A DNA stretch of 64,000 nucleotides from Nilaparvata lugens (Eukaryota; Arthropoda; Insecta; Hemiptera; Delphacidae): NCBI RefSeq assembly GCF_014356525.2, contig NC_052518.1, forward strand, positions 99,764,380 through 99,828,379. The letters run 5' to 3'. Within the stretch, counting starts at the first letter, position 1. Each line of letters opens with the position of its first letter. A program made the translations under genes and the position numbers. This document shows, piece by piece, positions 23,901 through 34,500 of the stretch. The notes under the pieces are model-generated. The model was given only the letters and a program-made list of their open reading frames with translations. It did not search any database and was not told the origin of the DNA.

Positions 23901-24123
23901 ATGTGGCTTGGCCCTTGAAGAATAACAGTTCTTCTAGTAAGAACTGTCTTATTTTTTTAAATAGTGTAGACAGTTTTACATTTTTTAGACAGTGTAGTAA
24001 TAACTGTCTTATTTGTTGAACAGTTAATAATGACAAAATGATTCAAAGTAACAATATTCCCCAGTGTAGTCCATGAAAATGAATCGAATACGGAAATTTA
24101 AATTTCTACAGAACTCAACTCAC

Positions 24124-24267
24124 CTCAGCATCGACATTCGGTGACAGTTCCTGAGGATCGTAATCGTAGAGAGCTATCATCTTCTTGACTGGCATGTTTG
24201 CATAGATGTCACCCCATCTGTCACGGTTCCTCGAACTAGAGCCACCATGAGGTGCTGCGCCCTCCGC
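24124..24267 (-). CDS. Rbp: Rbp exon: linker and start of SH3-III
   Basis: The acceptor is GTAACAG before GCGGAG, and the donor GTGAGT follows GCTGAG. It is in phase 0 at both ends, 48 codons, visible residues 323-370. It begins AEGAAPHGGSSSRNRDRWGD and ends VKKMIALYDYDPQELSPNVD plus AE. ALYDYDP is the first SH3 strand with its ALYDY signature. Splitting the SH3 fold at this point, before the ELSF strand, matches the split of SH3-II between 28979-29198 and 27168-27260 only loosely: here the break precedes VELSF, there it follows GDSIK. The exon is short and has no good internal Met start, so it is easily overlooked. Confidence 0.95.
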
Positions 24268-24328
24268 CTGTTACGATAAAATTTTTAACATTCTGATAAT
24301 CCAACCATGATCGAAAATGAAAAAAATC

Positions 24329-24873
24329 CTATAGTTAGGTCCACGTTATAATGGCAGTGTTTAATTGGCAATGTTATTGCTATCCTTGTCTATCATTTCG
24401 AGTCTACGCACAGGCCACAGTGCCCATGTAGGCTCATTCCATAACCTATAATATGAAAACTTAATTTAAGTACATAATTATTCGTATTTTATATTTTATA
24501 TTATTCATCATTTGTGTACTTACTGTTTTTTTGGAATAAAGAATATTCTTGATTGATTCATTCATTCAACAAAACGGATAGCGCTATCTCTTTCTCACTT
24601 TGCTCTGTTGCCAGATCGTCTTTTAAAAATGTAGAATGAATAATTCATTAACAAAATATTTCATCTTAATTATAAAAATTCATTATGAAATTATTGAAAA
24701 ATTTCTTGCTTAATAAAATATAATTGATTATTTTAAACGAGAATAAACAGTTAATATGGAATTGATGAACTTGTATCAGCTACCGTTTATAGAAGGCATT
24801 GACAATACCGAAGATCGGCAACGTTGTTATCCTATCTTTCTTCACTGCCATTATAACGTGGACCTCACTATAG
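24329..24873. mobile_element. MITE, family G, copy 1 (carries a LINE tail)
   Basis: The ends are CTATAGTTAGGTCCACG and CGTGGACCTCACTATAG, extending inward as TTATAATGGCAGTG and CACTGCCATTATAA. It is the same element as 36278-36647 in opposite orientation, but about 170 bp longer because of the insertion at 24402-24560. Confidence 0.9.
24402..24560 (+). mobile_element. LINE 3' tail inserted in the MITE
   Basis: Relative to 36278-36647 this block is extra. It starts near CTACGCACAGGCCACAG and ends AATAAAGAATATTCTTG followed by a (GATT)/(CATT) simple tail, the form of a truncated retrotransposon end. Short ATCATT/ATTCATT duplications flank it. Confidence 0.75.
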
Positions 24874-25269
24874 CTGTTGGATCCACTATTTTGTGGTGCT
24901 TGAAAACTTGGATTCAATTATTTCGTTAAATTATCGAGTTCCAATATATGTTTGAATAAAAAATGTATGAGAGAAAACATCTTGAAGAATCAATGAAGGA
25001 TGATTCAGATTTTATGCACGAACAAATCTCTTATTAAACATAATAATTACTGCCATCAACATAATTTTGAATCCTAATAAATGTAACATTCTGTAACATT
25101 TTTGTGAAGGTGATATTGTATTAGATATACATATTAGATGAAAACGACTTTTTTCAAGTTTGAATCACATTGAATTACAGTTTGGTGCAATATTTTCATT
25201 CTTATCGGTTTTCAATCTAATTGAATTCTAAATTTTGGTTTATCTCTAGACTTAAAATTTGATTCAAAG

Positions 25270-25357
25270 TGAAGCAACATAACCTACGTTTTATACATAC
25301 TTTTATCAAAATTCGGAAAGGGAACAGTTTTGAGCTACGCCTGTTGATCCTTTTCTA
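25270..25357 (+). repeat. Dispersed hairpin repeat, family H, copy 2
   Basis: It contains CATAACCTACGTTTTATAC, TTATCAAAATTCGG, AAAGGGAACAGTTTTGAGC and TGTTGATCCTTTTC. It abuts the LINE frame, so the LINE appears truncated at this repeat or linked to it. Confidence 0.6.
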
Positions 25358-25918
25358 AGCAAACTCGACTCGGCAGTCTTAACGGTTCTTAGAACCGTGA
25401 AGAAATTGCTGGATACAGGAGCGCTTAGAAGTGTTTATTTTGCTTTGTTTCATTCTCTCCTTTCATACGGTGTTATATTTTGGGGCAATTCAACTCATGC
25501 AATACATATATTTAGGATACAAAAGTGGGCAGTTAGAGTGATGGTGGGTGAATTTATTAGAGCAAGTTGTAGAGATTATTTCAAAGAGTTGAAGATTCTC
25601 CCACTTCCAGGTGTATATATTTTGGAGGCTCTTTGTTCTATCGATAAGAATAAAGATAGGTTCAATACAGGAGAGTTGTTCCACTCATACAATACCAGAT
25701 ATAGACAAAACCTCAGAGACGACATTCATCGAACCAGTATGTATGAGAGGGGGGTAAAGAGTGCAGGAAATCGGCTTTATAATTCATTGCCAACACGCGT
25801 TAAGGCTCTCACAGGTGAAAAGTTTAGAATTAAGGTGAGGGAGGAGTTGTTGCAGGTTTGTCCTTATTCCAGTGAAGAATTCTTTTTGCATTATCAAATG
25901 CAAAGATTGACGACTTAG
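25358..25918 (+). mobile_element. Non-LTR retrotransposon (LINE), C-terminal end of the reverse-transcriptase ORF
   Basis: The plus frame is open from about 25358 to the stop at 25916-25918. It begins KLDSAVLTVLRTVKKLLD and runs on through YFALFHSLLSYGVIFWG. It then has the conserved RIQKWAVRVMVG and HSYNTRYRQNL, and RLYNSLPTRVK near the end. These are the post-catalytic (thumb and C-terminal) landmarks of jockey/RTE-type LINEs. The catalytic YADD part is absent, so it is a 5'-truncated copy. The surviving frame has no internal stop, which points to a fairly young insertion. It is antisense to Rbp. The clade is uncertain. Confidence 0.9.
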
Positions 25919-26082
25919 ATTATAATTGACAAATCCTTATACCTCTTTCATAGGTGGTCAGTGGGATGAAAAATTAAAATGAAAAAAATCATATATTCGA
26001 TTTGTGTATTATGGAATGTGAATAAATTGTCCAACACACTTATCTATTCAATTATTATATAGATAATTATTTTCGAATAATT

Positions 26083-26695
26083 GAGCGTGTCTCGTCTTGA
26101 CCAATAACAGTTAGTAGAGCTGAACCTTCATTGGTTAACTGAAAAATTAGAAGATTAGAAGAAATTTGAGATACCAGTTTCTGGAGTTGAATTTGCATTA
26201 TAAATCTTTCAATAAACATGGGGCAGCAGAGTATATAGCATGGTTGACGCCCTACGATTAGCCATGAGCTGCCGACCAATGAAGGTTGAGCTCTACTGTC
26301 ATTGGCCGAGACAAGACTCGCTCAAGTACCCCAAATATGGTCATGATAATCGTTATTAACCAACCAATAAAGAGAAACTTAGCAACTAACAAAAGTGAAT
26401 GGATAATTCGCGACTGAATAGATGAAGCGAATAAATAAATAATTAGTGAAAAAACAATGCACATGAATACTGCATAAACACCATTAAATTCCTTTTCACG
26501 GTTTTTAAAATGGTATATTCTTCCATTTTGTCTCTTAATATATATTATCCATTTGGTTCTGTTAGTTACCAAGTTTCTCTTCATTGGCTGTTCTTTAACG
26601 GTTCTCATGACCATATTTTGGGAATAATTGAGCGTGACTCGTCTCGACCAATAACAGTAACAGTTATTAGAGCCACTTATTGTTATTAATACCAA
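26083..26695. mobile_element. Foldback repeat, family F
   Basis: The left arm has TTGAGCGTGTCTCGTCTTG, ACCAATAACAG and AACCTTCATTGGTTAAC. The right arm inverts or repeats these (TGACTCGTCTCGACCAATAA). The middle has ATATGGTCATGATAATCG against CTCATGACCATATTTTG. Further partial units run to about 26830, and another copy is at 53000-53120. Confidence 0.75.
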
Positions 26696-26984
26696 TAACA
26701 GTTAGTAGAGCTAAACCTTCATTGGTTAACAGCTAATGGCCAATCGCAGGGCTTCACCCATACTTTATTCCACTGCTCAATGTTCAAGCTCTCAATTCAC
26801 GAGAGATTGATAACAGTGTAACAACTGAAACTAGTATTCTGAATTGGTTCAATAAACCAGTGAGTTTGACAATATCAACTCGTTTGCATTGAATGTTTTG
26901 AATTCCTTGATATATTACCAAATAATTATAATGTTGATACTTTCAGTTCTAATTCGAATGTACCTTCTTGGAGTCATAGTGTCT

Positions 26985-27125
26985 GTTGCACAAAAGCCGG
27001 TTAAAATTTAACCGTGATTAATTACACGAGAACCAATCAGAGAAGGCCTTTTTTATAAGACGACTTCTCTCATTGGTTCTCGTGGAATTAAACACAAGCT
27101 TTAACCGGCTCTTGTGCAACCGGCA
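26985..27125. mobile_element. MITE, family A, copy 3, 42 bp from an Rbp donor site
   Basis: Full-length: GTTGCACAAAAGCCGGTTAA at the left, CGGCTCTTGTGCAACCGG at the right, with inner AGAACCAATCAGAGAAGG and CTCTCATTGGTTCTCG arms. It ends only 42 bp downstream (minus strand) of the 27168-27260 exon. Confidence 0.9.
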
Positions 27126-27167
27126 CATAATATTGTAAAAGTAAAAGATATAAGATGAATGAAATAC

Positions 27168-27260
27168 CTGAACTTCCACAACCATATTGTTAGGAACGTA
27201 GCCTCTTCTTCCTCGACATTCTCCCCAATAGAATCCATCGGCATCCTTATCTCCATAAAC
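27168..27260 (-). CDS. Rbp: Rbp exon: second half of SH3-II
   Basis: The acceptor is TTTCAG before GTTTAT, and the donor GTATTT follows GTTCAG. It is in phase 0 at both ends, 31 codons, visible residues 292-322. It reads VYGDKDADGFYWGECRGRRG and then YVPNNMVVEVQ. This supplies the n-Src loop, the DGFYWGE strand and the G-x-V-P-x-N signature (GYVPNN) that closes the peptide-binding groove. It is continuous with GDSIK at the end of the preceding exon. Confidence 0.95.
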
Positions 27261-28978
27261 CTGAAATTTCATCATATTATTAGCCTATAATTTTAATTCT
27301 TGGGTGGTTTACAATCTTATGTATTTATACGTGATTATAACATATTTATACAACTTTATAGTGAGATTTCTATTTTCACTACTCATTTTTTATATGACTG
27401 AAACAGTAGTACCTGAGTCTCTCATTCCTTGATATGCCAAGTGCTTTTTAGATCCTGCAAGAAGTCTTCATTTCTCTTCATTTTTCATTCCTCAGTCTCT
27501 CATTTCTTGATATGCCAAGTGCTTTTTATTTTTTGTAAAAAGTCTTAATTTAAACTAATGAAGATTGAAATAGAATTTTTTTAAAAACACTAATTTAAAA
27601 ATCATCTGAAAACAAGGTTAATCAAATAGGATCCTCAATGAAACCTACTGTGAAATTATATTTGTTATAGAAATAAAAATTCTCACCAACTCTGTATAGT
27701 AATTGATAATCTAATTATTTACATAATTAAATTGATGTAGTGTTTTGTTTCAATATGGAAATCAGTGAAGTATTGAAAAGTCTCCCATAACCTCTATTTG
27801 GACAATTTATGTTATGAAATTGGGATAAAAAGAAGTTTTGGACTGTAGTTTGTTTTTTTGTCCTTAAGTTGATTGTTGATTGATTATTACGTAATTATAG
27901 ACAACTCATAGTTGAAGGATGAGGATAATTATTTCAAAAACAGGAAAACGAATAATGTTTTATTAGACCCGTTCACCATGTCTCTTTTTACTGATCTGTT
28001 CTCAGCATATCTACTTTCAACCAATAAAAATAAACTTTCTTTGATCATGAGATTCTCAATATTCATGTGTATGATAAACGTATAATTTTTGTGTAGAAAT
28101 CATGATGTATTGCGTTCTTTATTGGTTGATTTTCACGTCTCCAATATCATTTCTATGTCTTAAAGAAATGAAACATTCTCAATCAGCTCGAGTCCCAAAT
28201 ATTAAGCTGAAGAATCTCAAATAAAATGCCAAAATCCTTTGAAAGGTGATTCAAGATCTATTTATTGTTTATTCTTTATTGATTCATACAATAAGTACAT
28301 CATCAAAATTATAGGGTGAGAAGAAATAAGATAACCTTGTGCTATTCCTCTCCCAAATTTAGATAAGGTTACACATCGTCCGAAAATGATTAAAAGGTTA
28401 CACATCTATTGGTGTGAAAAGCTTCTTAAAACTGAATTTTAGAAACTTTTTGGAAATATTTGAAATTTTGAAAATTTTTCACAATTTGATATTGTTTCAA
28501 GATTTATAAATATTACGAAAACATGAATGGCTGTAATGTTTCACGGAAATGATATTTCAATTCAATTCAATGTTTATTTGAAAATCCACGATTCACAGTT
28601 GATGGAATTTCATATTGATCCTTTATTGATTGATTCATACAATAAGTAAATCATCAAAATTATAGGGAGAGAAAAGTAAGGTCACCTTGTGCTATTCCTT
28701 GTGCTATTCATCAAAATGATAGGGAGAGAAAAAATAAGGTAACCTTCTGCTATTCCTTCCCCAAATTTAGATAAGGTTTACACACAGACCGAAGTAGGTT
28801 AAGTCTTGCAGATGTTCACTTTACAAAATTTCATATCAATGACTCAAAATTGGAATTGTGTCAACTATATAATTGTACTCATTTCACTTGTTGATTTAAG
28901 AATACAAAAATCATAGTTCATCAAAATTCGCATCAAAGATATACGAATAAATTGAGTGAACTGAGTAATGCGACTCAC
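27261..28978 (-). other. Rbp: Rbp intron with LINE 3' end repeats
   Basis: At 28255-28385 and 28610-28820 related blocks occur (TTTATTGATTCATACAATAA, ATCATCAAAATTATAGGG, CCTTGTGCTATTCCT, AAATTTAGATAAGGTT). On the minus strand they end ATGAATCAATAAA, so they look like retroelement 3' ends. A third is at 37150-37300. Near 27410-27540 a short duplication of CTCATTTCTTGATATGCCAAG occurs. I see nothing else. Confidence 0.7.
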
Positions 28979-29198
28979 CTTTATAGAGTCACCTTCAGAA
29001 AAGGGAAGTTCCTCATCACAGGCGTCAGGATTGGGTGACATTGTGGTGGGGTCATAGTCGAAAAGTGCAGCGAACCATCTTGGTCTTTTCTCCCTGGCAT
29101 TCTGTGACGGGTTGGGTTGCCCTCCTCTTCCACCTCGGTATCCAGCTTTGTCCAAATGTCTGTTCCTCATTTCTCCTCTATCTGACATACCGTAATCC
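28979..29198 (-). CDS. Rbp: Rbp exon: Arg/Gly-rich linker and first half of SH3-II
   Basis: The acceptor is TTGTTTAG before GGATTACGG, and the donor GTGAGT follows ATAAAG. Incoming phase is 2 (completing Arg 218), outgoing 0, residues 219-291. The linker reads DYGMSDRGEMRNRHLDKAG, then YRGGRGGQPNPSQNAREK. SH3-II starts at RPRWFAALFDYDPTTMSPNP with the ALFDY signature. It continues DACDEELPFSEGDSIK, the acidic RT loop and the following strand. Family knowledge: SH3-II and SH3-III of RIM-BP bind RIM and calcium-channel proline-rich motifs. Confidence 0.95.
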
Positions 29199-30144
29199 CT
29201 AAACAAAATACAAATGTTATCAATTTCCCTGATGAGCACTTGAGAATCCATTACTCATAGTGAATTCAAATTGAGGTGTAATAAAAACAATATTGTAGGT
29301 TCCACGTGATTTATTTGAACCAAACTAAGGTTGTAATGCATCATCATCAGTGGTAAATTCAGATTTTCTTGGGTTCTGAGCAATAGATGGAGTCATTAAA
29401 TTCTATGTAGATTTATTCATATTAATTATTGTATTAGTCTTACTTTCTGAACCATAGACGATTATCATTATAATCATATAATCATATTGATTATATATCA
29501 TTATAAGTCCGTTCGGTGTGAATTGAGCCTTACAGGTCTATGGATATAATATACAAGCCATAATTTGTCCTAGCTTCATCCATTCTCGTCAAAAATTGCT
29601 GGCTATCGATTTCAAAGAAATAGTGGACTAGTGTAGTAGACCCGTGTTATTTGGAGCTCATTCCTACTCACAGCCTTTGTTGGGGCATTCCTGAGAATAG
29701 TTACGTAGACTAACGTAATAACGTAATAGACTAACGTGGTAAAACTGTATAAACTACCCGGAACTCACCCCTACCTCTAGATTCCTAAATTCTATGACTA
29801 TCCTAGTAGATTCATGAAATAGCCTTATATATATTATGAAACTAGAGTTTTGTAGAATACTAGAAAGATTTTTGAAGATGCATAGCCTACTGATCAATGA
29901 TAGTTCAGTAGGGAAATTCCTGTGAATTCTTGAAATAGCCTAATTCATTGTGAAACTGAAGTTTTTTTGGGATAAAAGAAAGATTTGTGAAGATTATATA
30001 TTTTTCGCCCCACTTGGATGTAATGAGCTGGTTTTCGTGCGTCATATGGAGGCCGAAAGTGATTGTTTTCTGACCAGGCCGGTAAAAGTTTTACGGCCCT
30101 AGGGCTGTAAAATAACCTTGAAGTCAGTTTCTTGTATTCATATG

Positions 30145-30480
30145 AAATGGAATCAGTTTATGCTTCTAGAATTGAATAAAGTATTTTGCAATAAGATACT
30201 ATCATTTTATTTGGATGAATGAAATACAAATGAGATATTATAAACTATTCAAATTCAATTTTCAGAGTATAATAGAATCTAACCTCAAACCTCATAGTAC
30301 TGCGTTTATCATGAAACATGGTGGATAAACGGAATCAGTTTATGCTTCTAGAATTGAATAAAGTATTCTGCAATAATATACTATCATTCTATTTGGATGA
30401 ATGAAATACAGATGAGATATTATATTATAAACTATTAAAATTCGATTTTCAGAGTAGGATAAAACTTCTAACCTAAACTT
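30145..30480. repeat. Duplicated block, about 185-bp period
   Basis: GGAATCAGTTTATGCTTCTA occurs at 30149 and 30334, followed in both by GAATTGAATAAAGTATT, ATACTATCATT and ATTTGGATGAATGAAATAC. Identity is about 90 percent by eye. Confidence 0.85.
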
Positions 30481-30799
30481 CCGTTGACATTCAGATTGGC
30501 CAAATTTCAAGTGTGCTAAAACAGCTGATCAAAAATTTTTCATTATTTGTGTTTATTATTCAATAATTGAATCATTGTTAATAATATCATCTTATTGTCA
30601 TTTGAAAGAATAAAAAAGTATAAACTCAACCTCCCACATAATTGAACATAATCTTTTAGGCTTTTTAGACAAATAAGAATAAAAAATAAAAATACTTGGA
30701 CAATTTCCTGATATTCAGATTTGCTAGAGCAATGAGCTTCTACTTCTGCTTTCGGAAGTGCTTAATAAACAATTATTCTCATATTATATATTGTTTATT

Positions 30800-30960
30800 T
30801 TTGTATGTGGCGAAAAATAGCGTTCGCACCACTGGCAAAAATGTTTTTCCGGCTCTCAATCTTTTCTAGTCCTCGGCCTACGGCCTCGGACTTGAAAACT
30901 GATTTCAAGCCGGAAAAGTCTCATTTTCGGCCCTAGGTGCGAAATATACTAATACGGTCT
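30800..30960. mobile_element. MITE-like element with GGCCCTAGGTGCGAAA end
   Basis: The left side is GGCGAAAAATAGCGTTCGCACC, read as two halves (GGCGAAAAATAG, CGTTCGCACC), the right side is CGGCCCTAGGTGCGAAATAT, and CCTCGGCCTACGGCCTCGG is a central palindrome. Relatives of the end (GGCCCTAGGGC, TTTTTCGCCC) are at 30003-30110. Confidence 0.6.
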
Positions 30961-31089
30961 CCCATGATAATTATTATTATAGTCAAGTAGGGTCATTCCT
31001 AAGAAATCCAGAAGTTTTTTTATTTATTCTGGAGGTGATTTTTCTGTGGAGTTGAAAAAAGATTTGTGTATTGTTATGTCCACTTTATA

Positions 31090-31640
31090 ATGTAATTATT
31101 TGATCAACACCGGTGTTGCCATCCTCGACTATAAAGGGCAGAGGCAAGGCAGAGAATCGGCAATGCTGTTCTCTTATCTTTCTCCACTGAAAAGTAGATA
31201 TTGACCGAAAGTAGTGAGGTCTCGATTTGCTTTTGTCTGTCTGTATATAACGCGATTACGGCCAAACGCATTGATAGAATTCGATGAGATTTGGCAGGAA
31301 TATTCCTTTTTCAACTGTGCGTCGATGTATACATAAGGAAGGTTTTTTTGAAACTTTGCATTTTAAGGATAATATGAAAGGAAAAGGAATTCCTCTATAC
31401 TCCGATATCACTATATATATCATCTTCTCTGAAGATAGTGTTAATCAGACTATAGATATTATTCACAATCAATCAGCTGACAAGTGGATTACACAGATGG
31501 CTGGTGTGACACAAGAGAAATGCACCGTTTAACAGCGCATGCGCTTTGTATTCAATCGTACTTCATAGCCCCTCTTTCATGAGCTGTCTCATGGTCTCAT
31601 AGAGACAGCGCGAATTCGAGCGAGACTTCTACACCTCAGA
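31090..31640. repeat. Composite repeat block, part related to family G MITE
   Basis: The left part (CGGCAATGCTG, TATCTTTCTCCACTG) resembles the family G right end near 24810-24850. It is followed by GCGATTACGGCCAAACGC and GATGAGATTTGGCAGGAATA, motifs of a widespread insect repeat as I recall. An 82-codon plus frame (31284-31532) crosses the block and has no recognisable domain. Confidence 0.5.
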
Positions 31641-32220
31641 ATTTTGCATTCATTCATTCTGCATTCATAAACTGCTACACTAATGTGTATAGGGCATTCC
31701 TATTGCTTTCTCTCTTGAATAAATGAGTCTTTCTCAATTTGAGTACTGTAGGCTAATAATAATTATTGTATCTTATAAAATCAAAATTTAGTTGAAAAAT
31801 GACCAAAAAAATAATTCTGAATAAAATAAATTGGAGATTAATGAAATGTTTATGATGTTGAATATTGTCTACAACTAAAATAGTTGTTGTTTAATTTTTA
31901 TTTAATTTTGTCTATAGAGATAATTTAATGAAAATTAAAAATAAAAATTAAATAAATAAAAATGATAAGAAATTGATTAATTAAAAATAATTAAATGAAC
32001 TAAATAATGCTGGAGAAATTATAATAGCTGTGCCCAGTTGAAAATTGTGTGTATATTTTTGGCTTCAAAATTTTCCGAAATAACTCAATTTATTCAAAGT
32101 GCAGTGATATTAAGTGCAAAATTTGACTATAATTTGGTATTTTAATCATTCTAAATTCAAAATTTCTAGCTAATATTTATTCTTGGACAGAACTTTGAAC
32201 TTTAAATCTCCTCAGTAAGA

Positions 32221-32310
32221 ACATAACCTATTTTTTCGGACATTTCAATATTTATCAAAATTTGGGAACATAATGGTTTTGGGCTATGCCTGTTGTTCTA
32301 TCCCGATCAT
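32221..32310 (+). repeat. Dispersed hairpin repeat, family H, copy 3
   Basis: It contains CATAACCTATTTTTTCGG, TTATCAAAATTTGGGAACA, GGTTTTGGGCTATGCC and TGTTGTTCTATCCC, in the order seen at 25270-25357. Confidence 0.65.
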
Positions 32311-32570
32311 ATTCATATTATTTGTACAACAAAACGAATAAATAAATAAATAATATTTTTGACTGAAAAAAATTATCAAATACTTGAGGAATATTTTCAT
32401 TAGATGAAGGATCATCACGGAAATGGATGAATAAATCAAATTCAAACGTGAACTGAGTTTGTTAACATTTCAAACAGGTGACATTAGATACTTGTGGATG
32501 AGAAAACTGCGTGAGGTCTACTGTTCACAGAACTACTAGTAAGGTGTTAATATAGATGCACACAGCATAC

Positions 32571-32766
32571 CGTTCATCTCTGCGATTCATTGACCGTGAA
32601 TGCCCATGGTGTGGCTGGGAAGGGTGTCTCTGACCGTGATGTCTGGAGCTGCGATGCTGGGAGTCATACGAAGGCCCATGATCATACCCACGAGGGCCCC
32701 CTCTACTGCTCTCCATGTAATCTTCCTCGCTGAAGTTCCCTTCACTGCCGGTATCTTTGGTTATTT
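32571..32766 (-). CDS. Rbp: Rbp exon: acidic then His/Arg/Ser-rich linker
   Basis: The acceptor is GATTTTCAG before AAATAACC, and the donor GTATGC follows GAACG. Incoming phase is 1, outgoing 2, visible residues 153-217. It reads KITKDTGSEGNFSEEDYMES, then SRGGPRGYDHGPSYDSQ and HRSSRHHGQRHPSQPHHGHS with RSMNRRDE. No fold is expected. The basic His-rich run separates the FN3 block from SH3-II. Linkers of this region vary greatly between species, so support here comes from splice sites and phase rather than conservation. Confidence 0.9.
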
Positions 32767-32999
32767 CTGAAAATCGACAATTTCCAATGTCAGGAAATAA
32801 GAGATGATGGTTTATTCCAGATATCCACACATGCATGTTTAACCATATATGACAATGAGTGATGATGATTAATTCAAGTTATCTACTCATGCATTCAATC
32901 AATGAAATTGTTTCAAGATGAATCTTGGTTTTTATTGATCCAATCAGAATTTCAATACTGGGTATATTGAATAAAATCTGGAGTCTAGTAACTGGAGGT

Positions 33000-33166
33000 G
33001 CGTACAGATTTACGTGCCGCGAACATGAGCAATTCACTTTTAATCAGCTGATGCCAAGCTTTTTATATCTGTATCTTACCGTCTCTGTAAAAATACAGAT
33101 ATAGTCAGCTGATTAAAAGTGAATTGCTCATGTTCGCGGCGCGTATATCTGTACGCACCTTTAGAA
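33000..33166. mobile_element. Hairpin MITE, family R, copy 1
   Basis: The left is GGTGCGTACAGATTTACG, CGCGAACATGAGCAATTCAC and TTTTAATCAGCTGATG. The right is the complement ending CTGTACGCACC. It is nearly a perfect hairpin of about 165 bp. Relatives: 43544-43606 (partial), 45425-45590 and 54224-54391. Confidence 0.9.
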
Positions 33167-33210
33167 TTATAGTGAACCGCATAAAAATAGTCAATTGGGA
33201 TAGGAAATTT

Positions 33211-33855
33211 AAGGCTGTTCAGTACACGTTTTTATCATTTAAATCGGGTAATCTTTCTCAATATAATTGTTAAGATCATAATAAGTGTGAGAAAAAGTGG
33301 CAACTGAAATTTTCAAGCGGTCTAATAAGCGAGTTATGGGTTGTTGAAGTGCTAAACTCAGTTTTCTTTCCTATCATAAATCATAAATAATATCAATAAT
33401 ATTATTTCGGTCAATAATATCATAAATATCATAACTATCAACTATCTATAATATCATAAACGGTGTCGACTATATTATTAGAACTTCTCTTAAAAATTCA
33501 AAAAATGTATCTTTCCAAACAAAAACATTTTCTCCATATCGTTCATAAATAAAAAAGGAACATTTTTTGTAATTTCGATAACTTGTTTATTTTGGCATTA
33601 ATCGCGAAAAAACGCATATTAGAACAAAGCCAATTATATACTGAATGTATTAAAAAAACTCAAATGGAAAATTCGAAACCGTTTATGATCTGGGAAGAAA
33701 ACGGAGTTTTGCACTTCAACAACCCATAACTCGCTTATTAGGCCACTTAAAAATTTCAGTTGCCACTTTTTCTCACTCTTATAATGATCTTAACCATTAT
33801 ATTGGAAAATATTATCCAATTTAAATAAAAATAAAAAGGTGTACCAAACAGCCTT
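33211..33855. mobile_element. Foldback element, family B, copy 1
   Basis: The ends are AAGGCTGTTCAGTACACG and GTGTACCAAACAGCCTT. The arms of about 150 bp contain GAGAAAAAGTGGCAACTGAA, GCGAGTTATGGGTTGTTGAA and their complements. The loop holds TTCAAAAAATG and a second inner arm pair (AAACGGTGTCGAC, ATTCGAAACCGTTT). Copy 2 is at 48762-49333. Confidence 0.9.
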
Positions 33856-34080
33856 AAAGAGATAAGTATCTCCTCACCCCCCGCGACGTTGCCAATTCGT
33901 CAGGTTTTTCATAAAAATATTAATCAAATCTCATCTATAATCAGCCGTGGACAAAGTTTATCAGCTCTTATTGCTAGTTGCATGTATTCTAATCGGGATA
34001 TTTTCGTGCGGTGACTATAGTCAACTAGTTCTAGCTAGAAGTTTCCGTAAAATTCCCAAGCAAATCAGCTGACAAGATAT

Positions 34081-34145
34081 AAATAAAAATATAAATCCAA
34101 GTACCCTTTTGGGTACTTAAATTTATATTTTTATTTATATTCAAA
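34081..34145. mobile_element. Palindromic end remnant of a snapback element
   Basis: ATAAATAAAAATATAAAT, then AAGTACCC, TTTT, GGGTACTT and the AT-rich complement. The AGGGTACT...TTTTTATTTTT order matches the outer arms at 44299-44483 and 52580-52820, so this is a near loopless remnant. Confidence 0.65.
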
Positions 34146-34329
34146 AGAAGCCCTAACGTAAAAAAGACAACTGATAAGATTATACAGCATTTTGTATCGA
34201 ATCCTAACATTTGTTTAAGAATAACTTGGGATTAGCATATATTGCTAGCTTTTACTCGATCGACCCAATGAATGTAGGTAAACATGATGAGTATAATAAT
34301 AAAAAGGGTGACCACTTAAAGAGCTTCTC

Positions 34330-34500
34330 CTCTACATTATATAGTTTATGACTCCAAAAATTACCTCCGTTGGTTCAGAACCCACCAAAAACTGTAGGTT
34401 CGGTCATCTCTCGTTATGTTATCACCCACGCACAAGCCTGATTCTCATAAGTGCATCACCCACGGTAAAAATCTCAGTTTCAGTCATCTATTAAAGTAGC
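34330..34500 (+). mobile_element. Diverged SINE relative
   Basis: It has GGTTCAGAACCCACC in the B-box position and TTATCACCCACGCACAAGC, matching the tail of the 2140-2430 SINE. The A box is not convincing. Confidence 0.35.

Larger units (their letters stand above)
20223..24123 (-). other. Rbp: Rbp intron with nested inverted-repeat elements
   Basis: It contains the nested pair at 20440-21521, inverted-repeat elements at 21555-21905, 22089-22582 and 23790-23900, and a 12-bp satellite at 23036-23402. I see nothing identifiable in 22600-22990 or 23470-23780. Confidence 0.85.
24268..27167 (-). other. Rbp: Rbp intron with LINE and MITE insertions
   Basis: It holds a MITE with a nested LINE tail (24329-24873), a LINE fragment (25358-25918), a foldback repeat (26083-26695) and a family A MITE ending 42 bp from the upstream exon. 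Between 24880 and 25265, and between 26840 and 26980, I see only AT-rich sequence. Confidence 0.85.
29199..32570 (-). other. Rbp: Rbp intron
   Basis: It contains a duplicated block (30145-30480), a GGCCCTAGG-type inverted element (30800-30960) and a related piece near 30000-30110, a repeat-derived block (31090-31640) and a family H hairpin (32221-32310). The stretches 29260-29990 and 31750-32210 show nothing beyond AT-rich sequence. Confidence 0.85.

Noticed and set aside
26258..26695. Minus-strand 145-codon frame with a hydrophobic stretch
   Set aside because: It crosses the foldback repeat 26083-26695. The sequence is repeat-derived and has no family signature.
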